This document shows, in pieces, positions 47,251 to 55,653 of a stretch of 64,000 nucleotides of DNA. How positions within the stretch are numbered: the first letter of the stretch is position 1; each line of letters opens with the position of its first letter. This DNA is from Halarcobacter ebronensis (GTDB taxonomy: Bacteria > Campylobacterota > Campylobacteria > Campylobacterales > Arcobacteraceae), in the NCBI RefSeq assembly GCF_013201825.1, contig NZ_CP053836.1, forward strand, positions 2,480,001 through 2,544,000, given 5' to 3'. Position numbers and translations under genes: made by a program. The notes below the pieces were generated by a model that was not told the DNA's origin, made no database searches, and was given only the letters and a program-made list of their open reading frames with translations.

Positions 47251-48009
47251 ATGGAAAATCAAAAAAGAATTTGGCTTGTGGGAGGTAGTTCAGGTATAGG
47301 ACTAGAACTTGTGAAACTTCTTTTAGAAAATGATTACAAAATAGTAGTTAGTGCAAGAGATGCCACCAGCTCAAAAGATTTAATTGACTTATGTTTAGCA
47401 TATCCCCAAAAACTTTATTTATTAAATTTTAATGTGTTAGAAGAGGATTTAAGCCTAAAAATAAAAGAGGCTTGGAGTATCTATAATGGACTTGATATTT
47501 GGTTTTACAATGCTGGAGTTTATGATATGATGAGTATTAAACAATGGGATAAAAATAAGTTTATAAATATGAACAGTACCAACTATCTGGGTGTAATAAA
47601 AATTATGACAGATATTGTTCCATATTTTATAAAACAAGGGCATGGAAGATGGATTTGGAACTTGAGTTTATCAACTTATTTTGGTCTTCCAAATGGGGGA
47701 GGATACTCTGCTCCAAAAGCAGCACTATTAAATTTAGCCCAATCCATACAACCTGAATTAAAACTAAACAATATAAACTTACAAGTGATAAACCACGGAT
47801 TTGTAAAAACAAGACTAACTGCAAAAAATAGTTTTGATATGCCCCAACTAATGACTCCACAATATGCAGCTAAAAAGATATATGAAGGTTTAGAAAAAAA
47901 TAGTGGATTTGAGATAAGTTTCCCATTTAAACTAGGTTTCTTTTTGAGATTGTTAAATCTATTACCATATAAAATATCTTTAGCTCTAACTAAAAAGATG
48001 CTGCCATGA
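47251..48009 (+). CDS. Short-chain dehydrogenase/reductase
   Basis: 252 aa classical SDR: cofactor loop GGSSGIGLELV at about 10-20, NAG in WFYNAGVY, and the catalytic Tyr-x3-Lys in GYSAPKAAL. A clear AGGAG precedes the ATG. First gene of an eight-gene plus-strand operon ending with DUF3833. SDRs occur in the same gene set in other bacteria that carry the FAD/DUF1365/methyltransferase trio. Confidence 0.9.
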   Translation: MENQKRIWLVGGSSGIGLELVKLLLENDYKIVVSARDATSSKDLIDLCLAYPQKLYLLNFNVLEEDLSLKIKEAWSIYNGLDIWFYNAGVYDMMSIKQWDKNKFINMNSTNYLGVIKIMTDIVPYFIKQGHGRWIWNLSLSTYFGLPNGGGYSAPKAALLNLAQSIQPELKLNNINLQVINHGFVKTRLTAKNSFDMPQLMTPQYAAKKIYEGLEKNSGFEISFPFKLGFFLRLLNLLPYKISLALTKKMLP

Positions 48010-48425
48010 TTGCCAAAAATTATGCCGATTTTTTTGAAACACTTAATGAGAATATTAGTATTGTTGAATATAAAAAATATTTTGATGAAGGAACCCTTTT
48101 TAAAGACCCTTTCCATGAAGTAAAAGGGGTGGGAAATATCTATAATATTTTTATGAAAATGTATAAAAACCTTGATAATCCAAAATTTAAAATTGAAGAG
48201 ATAGTAGAAAATGATACAACTTCATATATTAAATGGATTTTTTATTTTTCCTTTAAAGGAGAGGAAAAAAGAGAAAGTTTTTCAGGTGTTAGCAGGGTTT
48301 ATTTTAATGATAAAAAAATGGTGATTAGCCATGAGGATTTTTGGGATGCAGCTGAAAATATATATGAAAAGATTCCACTTTTAAAATACTTTATAAAACT
48401 AGTAAAAATAAAAATAAAAAATTGA
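48006..48425 (+). CDS. NTF2/SnoaL-like protein
   Basis: 139 aa with the cone-shaped alpha+beta fold pattern: an N-terminal helix with YKKYFDEGTLFKDPFHEVKG, then strands SYIKWIFYFSFKG and SGVSRVYFNDKKMVISHEDFWD. Catalytic role unknown; family members act as small isomerases or stability factors. The start overlaps the SDR stop (ATGA). It is the second gene of the lipid operon. Confidence 0.82.
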   Translation: MIAKNYADFFETLNENISIVEYKKYFDEGTLFKDPFHEVKGVGNIYNIFMKMYKNLDNPKFKIEEIVENDTTSYIKWIFYFSFKGEEKRESFSGVSRVYFNDKKMVISHEDFWDAAENIYEKIPLLKYFIKLVKIKIKN

Positions 48426-48426
48426 T

Positions 48427-49680
48427 ATGAAAACAAAAACATTTCTAATCTATGCACTTTTAGCTATGCCCCTATCAATAGTAGGGCTTCCGCTATATAT
48501 CTATCTACCTACATTTTATGCCACACAAATTAATATAAATATAGCTACTGTTGGATTGATTTTATTTATTGCAAGACTTAGTGATGTTTTTACTGATCCG
48601 TTAATTGGATACTTAAGCGATATTTCACAAAAAAAATTTAATAGCAAAAAACCAATAATGTTAATAGGTTCTATTATGTTAATATTTAGTTTTTATGCGC
48701 TTATTAATCCAAATATGGATTTTGCAAATCTTTGGTTACTTATTTTTTCCATCTTAATCTATTTTGCATGGAGTTTAATTACTATCCCTTATTTAACTTG
48801 GAGTTCAGAACTAAGCAATGATTATTATGAAAAAACTAAACTTAATAGTTATAGGGAGAGTTCTACAATAATAGGACTTGTTTTAGCTCTTGTATTACCC
48901 TATTTTTTTACACAAAATATTATTAAAGAGAAACTTGATAGTCTTTTTTATATTTTTACTTTTTTATTTATCCCTTTTCTAATAATTACAATGTTGACAA
49001 TCAAAACACAAAATAGCCAAAAATATTCTACTTATAACTTTAATGATATAAAAATGCTCTACAAAAAAATACCAAATCTAAAATCTCTTCAAGTTGGTTA
49101 TTTCTTAAATAATCTTGCAAATGCAATCCCCGCAACACTCTTTTTACTTTTTATAGAAACAATTATTGAAAAAAAAGAGTTTGCCGATACTATTTTGATT
49201 TTATATTTTATTGCAGGGGTGATTGCCCTACCTTTTTGGACTCTATTATCAAAAAGAATTGGTAAAAAAAGAGTTTGGATATACTCTATAATTTTGGCTT
49301 GTAGTGCCTTTTTCTTTGTAGTTTTTTTACAAAAAGGTGATCTATTACTATTTTCCATAATATCTTTTTTAAGTGGTCTTTGTTTGGGTGCAGATATTGC
49401 CTTCCCAACCTCTATTCAAGCAGATATTGTACAAAAATCAAAAAGTTTAGAAAAAAACTATTCAGGACTCCTTTTTGGCATATGGACTATGCTTACAAAA
49501 TTTGCCCTTGCAATCTCTGTTGTTATAGCTTTTGGAATTTTAGGACTTGTTGATTTCAATAAAGATGAACTTACAAAATTATCAATATATACTCTTATTT
49601 TTCTTTATGGATTTTTACCTATTTTATTAAAACTTTTTTCATTATTTTTCATACGTAAATATGCTGATATAATAGATTAA
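48427..49680 (+). CDS. MFS transporter of the GPH (MelB) type
   Basis: 417 aa with about 12 hydrophobic helices. RLSDVFTDPLIGYLSDISQKKFNSKKPIMLIGS is the MelB-type loop. Sugar or lipid-like substrate unknown. One base after the NTF2-like gene, so part of the same operon; related MFS genes occur in comparable clusters of other phyla. Confidence 0.87.
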   Translation: MKTKTFLIYALLAMPLSIVGLPLYIYLPTFYATQININIATVGLILFIARLSDVFTDPLIGYLSDISQKKFNSKKPIMLIGSIMLIFSFYALINPNMDFANLWLLIFSILIYFAWSLITIPYLTWSSELSNDYYEKTKLNSYRESSTIIGLVLALVLPYFFTQNIIKEKLDSLFYIFTFLFIPFLIITMLTIKTQNSQKYSTYNFNDIKMLYKKIPNLKSLQVGYFLNNLANAIPATLFLLFIETIIEKKEFADTILILYFIAGVIALPFWTLLSKRIGKKRVWIYSIILACSAFFFVVFLQKGDLLLFSIISFLSGLCLGADIAFPTSIQADIVQKSKSLEKNYSGLLFGIWTMLTKFALAISVVIAFGILGLVDFNKDELTKLSIYTLIFLYGFLPILLKLFSLFFIRKYADIID

Positions 49681-49752
49681 CAAACATTTTTTCAATACAA
49701 AAAGAGTAAAAAAACATATAAAATATTAAAAAATAAAAAGGGGATCAAAGTT

Positions 49753-50277
49753 ATGAGATTAATAATTGTTTTATTTTTTTCACTTTGTATCGCTTACGCT
49801 AAACAAACAAAAACACCCTTGGCTGTGGAATATGTAAACCCTATTAATTTTAGTGGACTTTGGTATGAGATTGCACGAACTTATAACAGTTTTGAAAAAA
49901 ATTGTGTGGCAGCTACTGTTGAATATAAACTAGAAAAGAATAATAACTATAGTGTTACAAATAGATGTTTTGAACATGAAATAGATGGGAAATTGATAGT
50001 TTACAATGGTACAGTTCAAGCCTTAGAAAAAGATAATATGGCGAAAATCAAAAGTACCTATTTTTGGATATTTAGTAAAAACTACCAAATTATATATTTA
50101 GATGATTATCAAACTGCTGTAATGGGTGACAAAAATATGGAAAATGTATGGATAATGAATAGAGAACCTTTTTTGGATGAAAAAAAATTAAAAGATATTC
50201 TTGGTATGTTAGAAAATTATATGAATATTCAAGAGTTTATTTTTACAAAACAAGATAAAAATGGGAAATATAAATAA
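49753..50277 (+). CDS. Lipocalin, bacterial Blc-like
   Basis: 174 aa with a signal peptide (cleavage near AYA). The lipocalin kernel FSGLWYEIARTYNSFEKNC and a later IYLDDYQTAVMGD are visible. No clear lipobox, so it may be soluble in the periplasm rather than an outer-membrane lipoprotein. It likely binds fatty acids or lysolipids. The next gene starts at its stop codon. 72 bp precede it, the largest gap in the operon. Confidence 0.88.
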   Translation: MRLIIVLFFSLCIAYAKQTKTPLAVEYVNPINFSGLWYEIARTYNSFEKNCVAATVEYKLEKNNNYSVTNRCFEHEIDGKLIVYNGTVQALEKDNMAKIKSTYFWIFSKNYQIIYLDDYQTAVMGDKNMENVWIMNREPFLDEKKLKDILGMLENYMNIQEFIFTKQDKNGKYK

Positions 50278-51524
50278 TGGAAAAAAGATTTAAAATAGCT
50301 GTTTTAGGCGGAGGAATTAGTGGATTATCTACTGCTTATCTTTTAAGTAAAAAACATGAAGTTGATTTGTATGAAAAAGAGCCAAGATTAGGTGGTCATG
50401 CTAGAACAACCATGGTAGAAGAAAATGGCAAAAAGTTTGGTGTTGATACTGGTTTTTTAGTCTTTAATTATGAAACCTATCCCCTACTTACTAAACTATT
50501 TTCTATGCTTGATGTAAAAATAGAAAATAGTGATATGAGTTTTGCATTTTGGGATACAAAAACAAATATAGCTTACAATGGGCAATCTTTAAGTGGAATG
50601 TTTATACAAAAAAGAAATATTTTTAATTTTAAACACTATAAAATGATCTTTGATATTTTAAAATTTAATAAAAATGCAAATGATGATTTAGAAAAAAATT
50701 CATCTAATTTAGATAAAAGTTTAGGGGAATATTTAAAACCATATTCAAGATATTTTAAAGAAAGATACCTAATCCCAATGGGAGCTTCAATTTGGTCAAC
50801 TCCCTCAGATAAAATGAATGAATTTCCAGCAAGAACATTTTTAACTTTTTTTAAAAACCACGGATTGTTGGGAGTAAATACTCATCATCAATGGTTAACA
50901 GTTAGTGGAGGTTCTATAAATTATGTAAATAAAATCCAAATGCAAATTTCTGGAAAAGTGATAGTTAATTCAGATGTAATAAAAATAAGAAGAAAAAAAG
51001 ATTTAGTTGAATTAATTCATCAAGATGGTAAAAAAAGTCTTTACGACAAAGTTATTTTGGCTATGCATGCACCTGAGGCTTTAGAGATTCTTGAGGATGC
51101 CAGTGAAGATGAAAAGAGAATTCTATCTTGTTTTAAATATAAACAAAACGATGCCCTTCTTCATAATGATACTACAGCTTTATATCCTAAAAAAGAAGCC
51201 TATGCAGCATGGAACTATAAAACAGAAGGGAAAGATAGCTCTATTACCCTCTCATACTGGATAAATAAATTGCAAAATCTAGAATCAAATAAAGAGTATT
51301 TTGTCTCACTAAATGAAACTAAAAATTTATCAAATGTAATAGAAAAAATCTCCTATTCTCATCCTCAATTTGATCAAAAAGCAATAGATATGCAAAAACA
51401 AAGGGGGATAATAAATGGACAAAACAACACCTATTATGCTGGAGCTTATTGGAGATATGGCTTCCATGAAGATGGTTTATATAGTGCAAATACTATAGCA
51501 AAAGAGTTTGGATGTGAACTATGA
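50277..51524 (+). CDS. FAD-dependent amine oxidase-like oxidoreductase
   Basis: 415 aa. Dinucleotide motif VLGGGISGLSTAYLLSKKHEVDLYEKEPRLGGHART in the first 45 residues, typical of the NAD(P)-binding flavoprotein always found with DUF1365 and a cyclopropane-synthase-like methyltransferase. In alpha-proteobacteria a related flavoprotein desaturates methylated fatty acyl chains for furan fatty acids; this role is inferred here. It overlaps both neighbours. Confidence 0.87.
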   Translation: MEKRFKIAVLGGGISGLSTAYLLSKKHEVDLYEKEPRLGGHARTTMVEENGKKFGVDTGFLVFNYETYPLLTKLFSMLDVKIENSDMSFAFWDTKTNIAYNGQSLSGMFIQKRNIFNFKHYKMIFDILKFNKNANDDLEKNSSNLDKSLGEYLKPYSRYFKERYLIPMGASIWSTPSDKMNEFPARTFLTFFKNHGLLGVNTHHQWLTVSGGSINYVNKIQMQISGKVIVNSDVIKIRRKKDLVELIHQDGKKSLYDKVILAMHAPEALEILEDASEDEKRILSCFKYKQNDALLHNDTTALYPKKEAYAAWNYKTEGKDSSITLSYWINKLQNLESNKEYFVSLNETKNLSNVIEKISYSHPQFDQKAIDMQKQRGIINGQNNTYYAGAYWRYGFHEDGLYSANTIAKEFGCEL

Positions 51525-52261
51525 GTCATCAATTTTTAGATGGAGTTATTTACCACAAAAGATTTTTACCAAAAGAGCATAAATTTGAGTATAAATTTTT
51601 TATGGTTGATATTGACCTACAAGAGTTAGATTCACTAAAAAATAGATTTTTTTGCCAAAATAGTTTTAATCTCTTCTCTTTTAATACAAAAAATCATTTT
51701 GGCAAAAGTGATGATTTTATAGAAAATGTAACCTATCTATTAAAATATTTTGATATTAAAAGGTGCCATAAAATGAGGTTTATAACCCTTCCTTCTATTT
51801 TAGGCTTTGTATTTAATCCAATTAGCCTTTTAATACTTTTTGAAAAAAACATCCCCACATATCTAATAGCAGAAGTTCATAACTATAATGGAGGAAGGGT
51901 TATTTATCCCACAAAATTACAAAGTGAAGATGGGATAAATTTTAAATCAAGTACAAAAAAAGATATGTATGTAAGTCCATTTTTTAAAAGGGAGGGGAAC
52001 TATGAGTTTAGACTTAAATATGATGAAAAACAACTCTTTCTGAATATTTTACTTTTTGAAGATGAAAAAAAGATGTTGTGTTCAACACTAAAACTAAAAC
52101 CATTAAATTTTAGTCAAACAAATATTTTAAAACTGTTTTTTAAACACACTTTTTTAACCCTATGGGTTGTTACAAGAACCCTTTATCAAAGTTTCAAACT
52201 AAAAAGAAAGGGTTTAAAATGGTCAAACCCAATTAAAGAGGATCAAATAAGGAGATTATAA
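51521..52261 (+). CDS. DUF1365 protein
   Basis: 246 aa. FLDGVIYHKRFLPKEHKFEYKFFMVDIDL is the DUF1365 start, with GFVFNPISLLILFE and AEVHNYNGG further on. The biochemical role is unknown; it is a constant partner of the FAD protein and the methyltransferase. It overlaps the FAD gene stop by 4 bp. Confidence 0.9.
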   Translation: MSHQFLDGVIYHKRFLPKEHKFEYKFFMVDIDLQELDSLKNRFFCQNSFNLFSFNTKNHFGKSDDFIENVTYLLKYFDIKRCHKMRFITLPSILGFVFNPISLLILFEKNIPTYLIAEVHNYNGGRVIYPTKLQSEDGINFKSSTKKDMYVSPFFKREGNYEFRLKYDEKQLFLNILLFEDEKKMLCSTLKLKPLNFSQTNILKLFFKHTFLTLWVVTRTLYQSFKLKRKGLKWSNPIKEDQIRRL

Positions 52262-53487
52262 TGAACTTTTTCTGGAAAAGAATAGGTGAAAAATTTTTAT
52301 CAAAAATTGAATATGGAGATTTGGAAGTTCAATTTCCCAACAATCAAATAAAAAAATTTGGCAATGGAACTTTCCCAAAAGCCAAACTTATTTTGAATAA
52401 TTGGGATCTATTTAGAAGATTATCTTTTTATGGTGATATAGGTTTTGCAGAAAGTTATATGGATAAAGACTTTGAATGTGAAGATTTAACCTCTCTAATT
52501 CAAATTGCACTTATAAACTCAAAACAACTTCAAACAAAAAGTGAAGATGAAAAAAAACTAAGTTCATATAATCTTTTTCCTATATTTAATAAAATTAAAC
52601 ATAATATGAGAAAAAATTCAAAAACAAAAGCACAAAAAAATATCTCAAAACACTATGATTTGTCAAATGATTTTTTTAAGCTCTTTTTAGATGATACTAT
52701 GATGTACTCCTCTGCTGTTTTTTCCCAAAATGATGAAACACTTTTTGAGGCCCAACAAAGAAAAATTGAGCTTCTAGCAAAAAAACTAAATCTAAAAAAA
52801 GACTCAAAAGTTCTGGAGATAGGTTCAGGCTGGGGAGCTATGGCTTTACATTTAGTAAAAGAGTATCAATGTGAAGTTAAAACTCTAACCCTATCAAAAG
52901 AACAAAAAAGATTATGTGAACAACGATTTAAAGAAAATAAAATAGAAGAATTTGTGGATGTTCTCCTAAAAGACTATAGGGATATGAATGGAAAATTTGA
53001 TGCAATTATTGCAGTAGAGATGTTTGAAGCAGTAGGTCAAGAATATTTTCATATTTTCTTTAAAAAATGTGAAGAACTACTAAAAGAAAATGGAGTTTTA
53101 GTAATGCAAATTATAACTATTCCTGATCAAAGATATAAATCCTATTCAAAAGGAACAGACTTCATCCAAAAATATATTTTCCCAGGGGGTCACCTTCCAA
53201 GTGTAAATAAAATACTTAATGTAACGTCAAAACATACAAAATTAAATCTTCTAAGCCTAGATGATTACACTGAACACTATGCAAAAACTCTAAATATATG
53301 GCATAAAAACTTTAAAGAAAAACTTGAAGAAGTAAAAAAGCTTGGCTTTGATGAGTACTTTATAAGAATGTGGGAGATATATCTTTGTTATTGTGAAGCT
53401 GGTTTTTTAACAAGAAATATCAATCTTATTCAAATATCTTTTACTAGATATGAGAATATGCAGTTAAATAAAGGATTAGTAGCATGA
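52261..53487 (+). CDS. cfa: Cyclopropane-fatty-acyl-phospholipid synthase family
   Basis: 408 aa SAM-dependent methyltransferase. HYDLSNDFFKLFLDDTMMYSSAVF and VLEIGSGWGAMALHLVKEY (motif I) are diagnostic; the catalytic-site EMFEAVGQEYF and FIQKYIFPGGHLPS follow. It acts on unsaturated acyl chains of membrane phospholipids. Given the FAD and DUF1365 partners it may make a methylated olefin rather than a cyclopropane ring. Confidence 0.92.
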   Translation: MNFFWKRIGEKFLSKIEYGDLEVQFPNNQIKKFGNGTFPKAKLILNNWDLFRRLSFYGDIGFAESYMDKDFECEDLTSLIQIALINSKQLQTKSEDEKKLSSYNLFPIFNKIKHNMRKNSKTKAQKNISKHYDLSNDFFKLFLDDTMMYSSAVFSQNDETLFEAQQRKIELLAKKLNLKKDSKVLEIGSGWGAMALHLVKEYQCEVKTLTLSKEQKRLCEQRFKENKIEEFVDVLLKDYRDMNGKFDAIIAVEMFEAVGQEYFHIFFKKCEELLKENGVLVMQIITIPDQRYKSYSKGTDFIQKYIFPGGHLPSVNKILNVTSKHTKLNLLSLDDYTEHYAKTLNIWHKNFKEKLEEVKKLGFDEYFIRMWEIYLCYCEAGFLTRNINLIQISFTRYENMQLNKGLVA

Positions 53488-54032
53488 AAAAGATTTTAAC
53501 AGTTGTAGCAAGCCTACTTACCATACTAATTTTTACAGGATGTTCAAAAATGCAAATAGAAGACTTTAATAACACAACTCCAGAGTTTATACCCCAAGAG
53601 TATTTCAATGGAAAACTTACAGCCTATGGCATAGTAAAAGATAGAAGTGGCAAAATCATAAAAAGTTTCAAAGGTGATTTAGTTGGAAGCTGGGATAAAA
53701 ATGGCATTGGAACTTTAGATGAGAAATTTGTCTATAGTGATGGGAAAAAACAAACAAGAGTTTGGAAACTTGTTCCAACAGGAGATAAAACCTTTGATGC
53801 AACAGCAGGGGATATAGTAGGAACAGCAAAAATGATTGCAAATGGAAATACAGTTATGATTGATTATGTAATGAGAGTTCCATACAATGATTCAACAATA
53901 GATATTAGTGTAAAAGATTGGTTACATCTTCAAAGTGATGGGGTGATAATAAATCATTCAAAAATGAAAAAATTTGGTTTTACAGTTGGGGAGTTAGTAA
54001 TCACTATAATAAAAGATTTCCCAAGAAATTAG
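53484..54032 (+). CDS. DUF3833 lipoprotein
   Basis: 182 aa with a lipoprotein signal (LTILIFTGC, Cys20). The mature part has GKLTAYGIVKDRSGKIIKSFKGDLVGSWDKNG and GTAKMIANGNTVMIDYVMRVPY, the DUF3833 pattern. Function unknown; it co-occurs with cyclopropane-synthase-like clusters. It overlaps the cfa stop by 4 bp and ends the operon; a repeat copy begins 2 bp after the stop. Confidence 0.88.
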   Translation: MKKILTVVASLLTILIFTGCSKMQIEDFNNTTPEFIPQEYFNGKLTAYGIVKDRSGKIIKSFKGDLVGSWDKNGIGTLDEKFVYSDGKKQTRVWKLVPTGDKTFDATAGDIVGTAKMIANGNTVMIDYVMRVPYNDSTIDISVKDWLHLQSDGVIINHSKMKKFGFTVGELVITIIKDFPRN

Positions 54033-54033
54033 A

Positions 54034-54048
54034 TATATAAATATATAG
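54034..54048 (+). repeat. AT-rich module-border repeat, copy 3
   Basis: TATATAAATATATAG, 2 bp after the DUF3833 stop and 235 bp before parA. Confidence 0.6.
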
Positions 54049-54063
54049 AGATATTTAAATTTC

Positions 54064-54088
54064 CTATATATAATATAAAAATATATAG
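54064..54088 (+). repeat. Variant and inverted repeat copies
   Basis: An inverted CTATATATAATATA followed by the variant TATAAAAATATATAG (54074-54088, one mismatch). Together with copies 3 and 4 they make a 230-bp AT-rich array before parA. Confidence 0.5.
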
Positions 54089-54230
54089 AATAAATTTAAT
54101 ATTCTCTATTTTATAGGCTTTTAAAATCCATCAAACCACTTAAAATCAGAATTTTTATTCAATAAAATCCTCATCACTTATATTTTTTATTCTTACTAAA
54201 GCTATTTTAATATAATATTTTTCTATTAAA

Positions 54231-54265
54231 TATAAAAATATATAATTTTATATATAAATATATAG
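54231..54265 (+). repeat. AT-rich module-border repeat, copy 4, at parA promoter
   Basis: TATAAAAATATATAA (54231-54245, a variant) followed by the exact TATATAAATATATAG (54251-54265), ending 17 bp before the parA start. The place matches the operator/centromere of type Ib partition systems. Confidence 0.6.
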
Positions 54266-54282
54266 TAAAAATAGGAATATAG

Positions 54283-54879
54283 ATGTCATATGTTGTTTAT
54301 AGTATAAAAGGTGGTGTTGGAAAAACAACACTATCTGTTCAAATTTCACAGATGTTAGGATTAACCTATGTAACTAATGATTCTCACTCTTCTGCTCACA
54401 ATCTTATGCCAGAGGAAAAGGGGTTTTTAGTTTCAAAAGAGGAGTATGAAGAGATACCTTTTGATGAAAATGTTGTTTATGACTTTGGTGGATTTAAAGA
54501 TACAAGAATCAATAGTATAATCAAACAAGCAAAAAAAGTAATCATCCCAACACTTACTTCTATTGTTGACCTACAAGCAACTATGGCAACACTTAAAGAT
54601 GTAAAAGAGATAAATGAAAACATAATAATTGTGGTTAATAGAGCAAAAAACAATAACAAAGCAGTTGAACTAAAAGAGTATCTAAATGAAGAGATTAAAA
54701 AACTTTACAAAGATATCAAAATACCTATAGTTTTTGTTAGAGAATCTTCTGTTTTAGAGGATTCACTTTTTGATTGTGAATATGTAGAGACAAAAGCAGG
54801 AGAGAATAGATTTAAAAGACATATCTATAGAAATGCAATAGAAGATATGCAAGAGATAAAAAAACTACTAAAGGCATAA
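54283..54879 (+). CDS. parA: Small ParA-family ATPase
   Basis: 198 aa. The deviant Walker A KGGVGKTTLSV is at about 9-19, followed by DFGGFKD (A') and VVNRAKNNNKA. No N-terminal DNA-binding extension, so it is of the small (type Ib) ParA class. AGGA precedes the ATG by 6 nt. The RHH gene follows after one base. Such pairs partition plasmids; here it is flanked by chromosomal genes (rpoC, rpsL in the same window). Confidence 0.88.
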   Translation: MSYVVYSIKGGVGKTTLSVQISQMLGLTYVTNDSHSSAHNLMPEEKGFLVSKEEYEEIPFDENVVYDFGGFKDTRINSIIKQAKKVIIPTLTSIVDLQATMATLKDVKEINENIIIVVNRAKNNNKAVELKEYLNEEIKKLYKDIKIPIVFVRESSVLEDSLFDCEYVETKAGENRFKRHIYRNAIEDMQEIKKLLKA

Positions 54880-54880
54880 T

Positions 54881-55150
54881 ATGAGCTATGCAGATAAACT
54901 AAAACAAAACTCATCTAAAATAAAAACAAATGAAAGTGTTTTAGAAGAGAAAAATACAAAAACTAAAAAAGCTGGAAGACCTAAAAAGAAAAAAGAAGAG
55001 GTAAGAAACAGTGCTATTCCAGTAGCTCTAAGTCAAAATGAAAAAGAGTGGATAGAAAATCAAGCTTTAGAGATGTCAAAACAAGTGGGGATAAAAATCA
55101 CAACATCTGCTTGGATGAGAATGACCCTTTTAAAGGGGATGAAGAAGTGA
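54881..55150 (+). CDS. Ribbon-helix-helix ParA partner
   Basis: 89 aa. A basic, disordered N-terminal half (KAGRPKKKKEEVR) and a C-terminal ribbon-helix-helix (SAIPVALSQNEKEWIENQALEM, ITTSAWMRMTLLKG). The layout matches ParG/omega-type centromere-binding proteins, whose flexible tail stimulates the ParA ATPase. It would be expected to bind the AT-rich repeats upstream of parA. It is cotranscribed with parA. Confidence 0.72.
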   Translation: MSYADKLKQNSSKIKTNESVLEEKNTKTKKAGRPKKKKEEVRNSAIPVALSQNEKEWIENQALEMSKQVGIKITTSAWMRMTLLKGMKK

Positions 55151-55161
55151 AAAGTCTTTAT

Positions 55162-55635
55162 CTAATTAAATATCTCACGGGTCACCACATCGTTTAACTC
55201 AATATCCAACTCATTTTTATACATTTGTTGTAATACCTCTATGGTAGTATCAATTTTACTCTGTTCTATATCACCCAAAAAATTTTTAGTTGTATTACGA
55301 CCTAGTTCTTCAAGTGTTTTTTGCAGTTTAAAAGCTTTTTCAGTAGCTTCAATAAGAAGAGCTCTTTTATCTTTTGGATGCTTTACTTTCTGAATATATC
55401 CCCTTTGTTCCATTCTTTTAAGGGTGATAGTAATATTTGAAGGTTCAGTTAAAGTCTTTTCACAAAGTTCCCTTTGTGACATTGCACCAAAAGTAAAAAG
55501 TCTTAAAAGTATTTGCCTTTGCTCTATGGTTAAATCATATTTACGAAGCTTTTGATTAAGTCTATGTCGAAGTTTATGATGCACTTTTGCTAGTAAGAAA
55601 GCAATACATACTTTTTCATTATTTTTCATAGACAT
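55162..55635 (-). CDS. MarR-family transcriptional regulator
   Basis: 157 aa winged helix-turn-helix: LTIEQRQILLRLFTFGAMSQRELCEKTLTEPSNITITLKRMEQRGYIQKVKHPKDKRALLIEAT is the full DNA-binding domain. It follows the ABC ATPase gene by 18 bp and is probably the last gene of the TonB/ABC operon, which it may control. The converging RHH gene ends 11 bp away with no clear terminator between. Confidence 0.9.
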   Translation of the reverse strand: MSMKNNEKVCIAFLLAKVHHKLRHRLNQKLRKYDLTIEQRQILLRLFTFGAMSQRELCEKTLTEPSNITITLKRMEQRGYIQKVKHPKDKRALLIEATEKAFKLQKTLEELGRNTTKNFLGDIEQSKIDTTIEVLQQMYKNELDIELNDVVTREIFN

Positions 55636-55653
55636 AATAATACAAAAGTTTTT

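Noticed and set aside
47676-48116. 146-codon minus-strand frame
   Set aside because: Antisense to the SDR and NTF2-like genes, which have clear motifs and coupled starts.
49753-50277. Outer-membrane lipoprotein (Blc) lipobox
   Set aside because: The Cys in the signal peptide lies in SLCIAYAK without a proper lipobox; signal peptidase I cleavage after AYA is more likely.
54030-54282. Replication origin of an integrated plasmid
   Set aside because: The AT-rich repeats could be iterons, but no replication initiator gene is near; a partition centromere explains them better.
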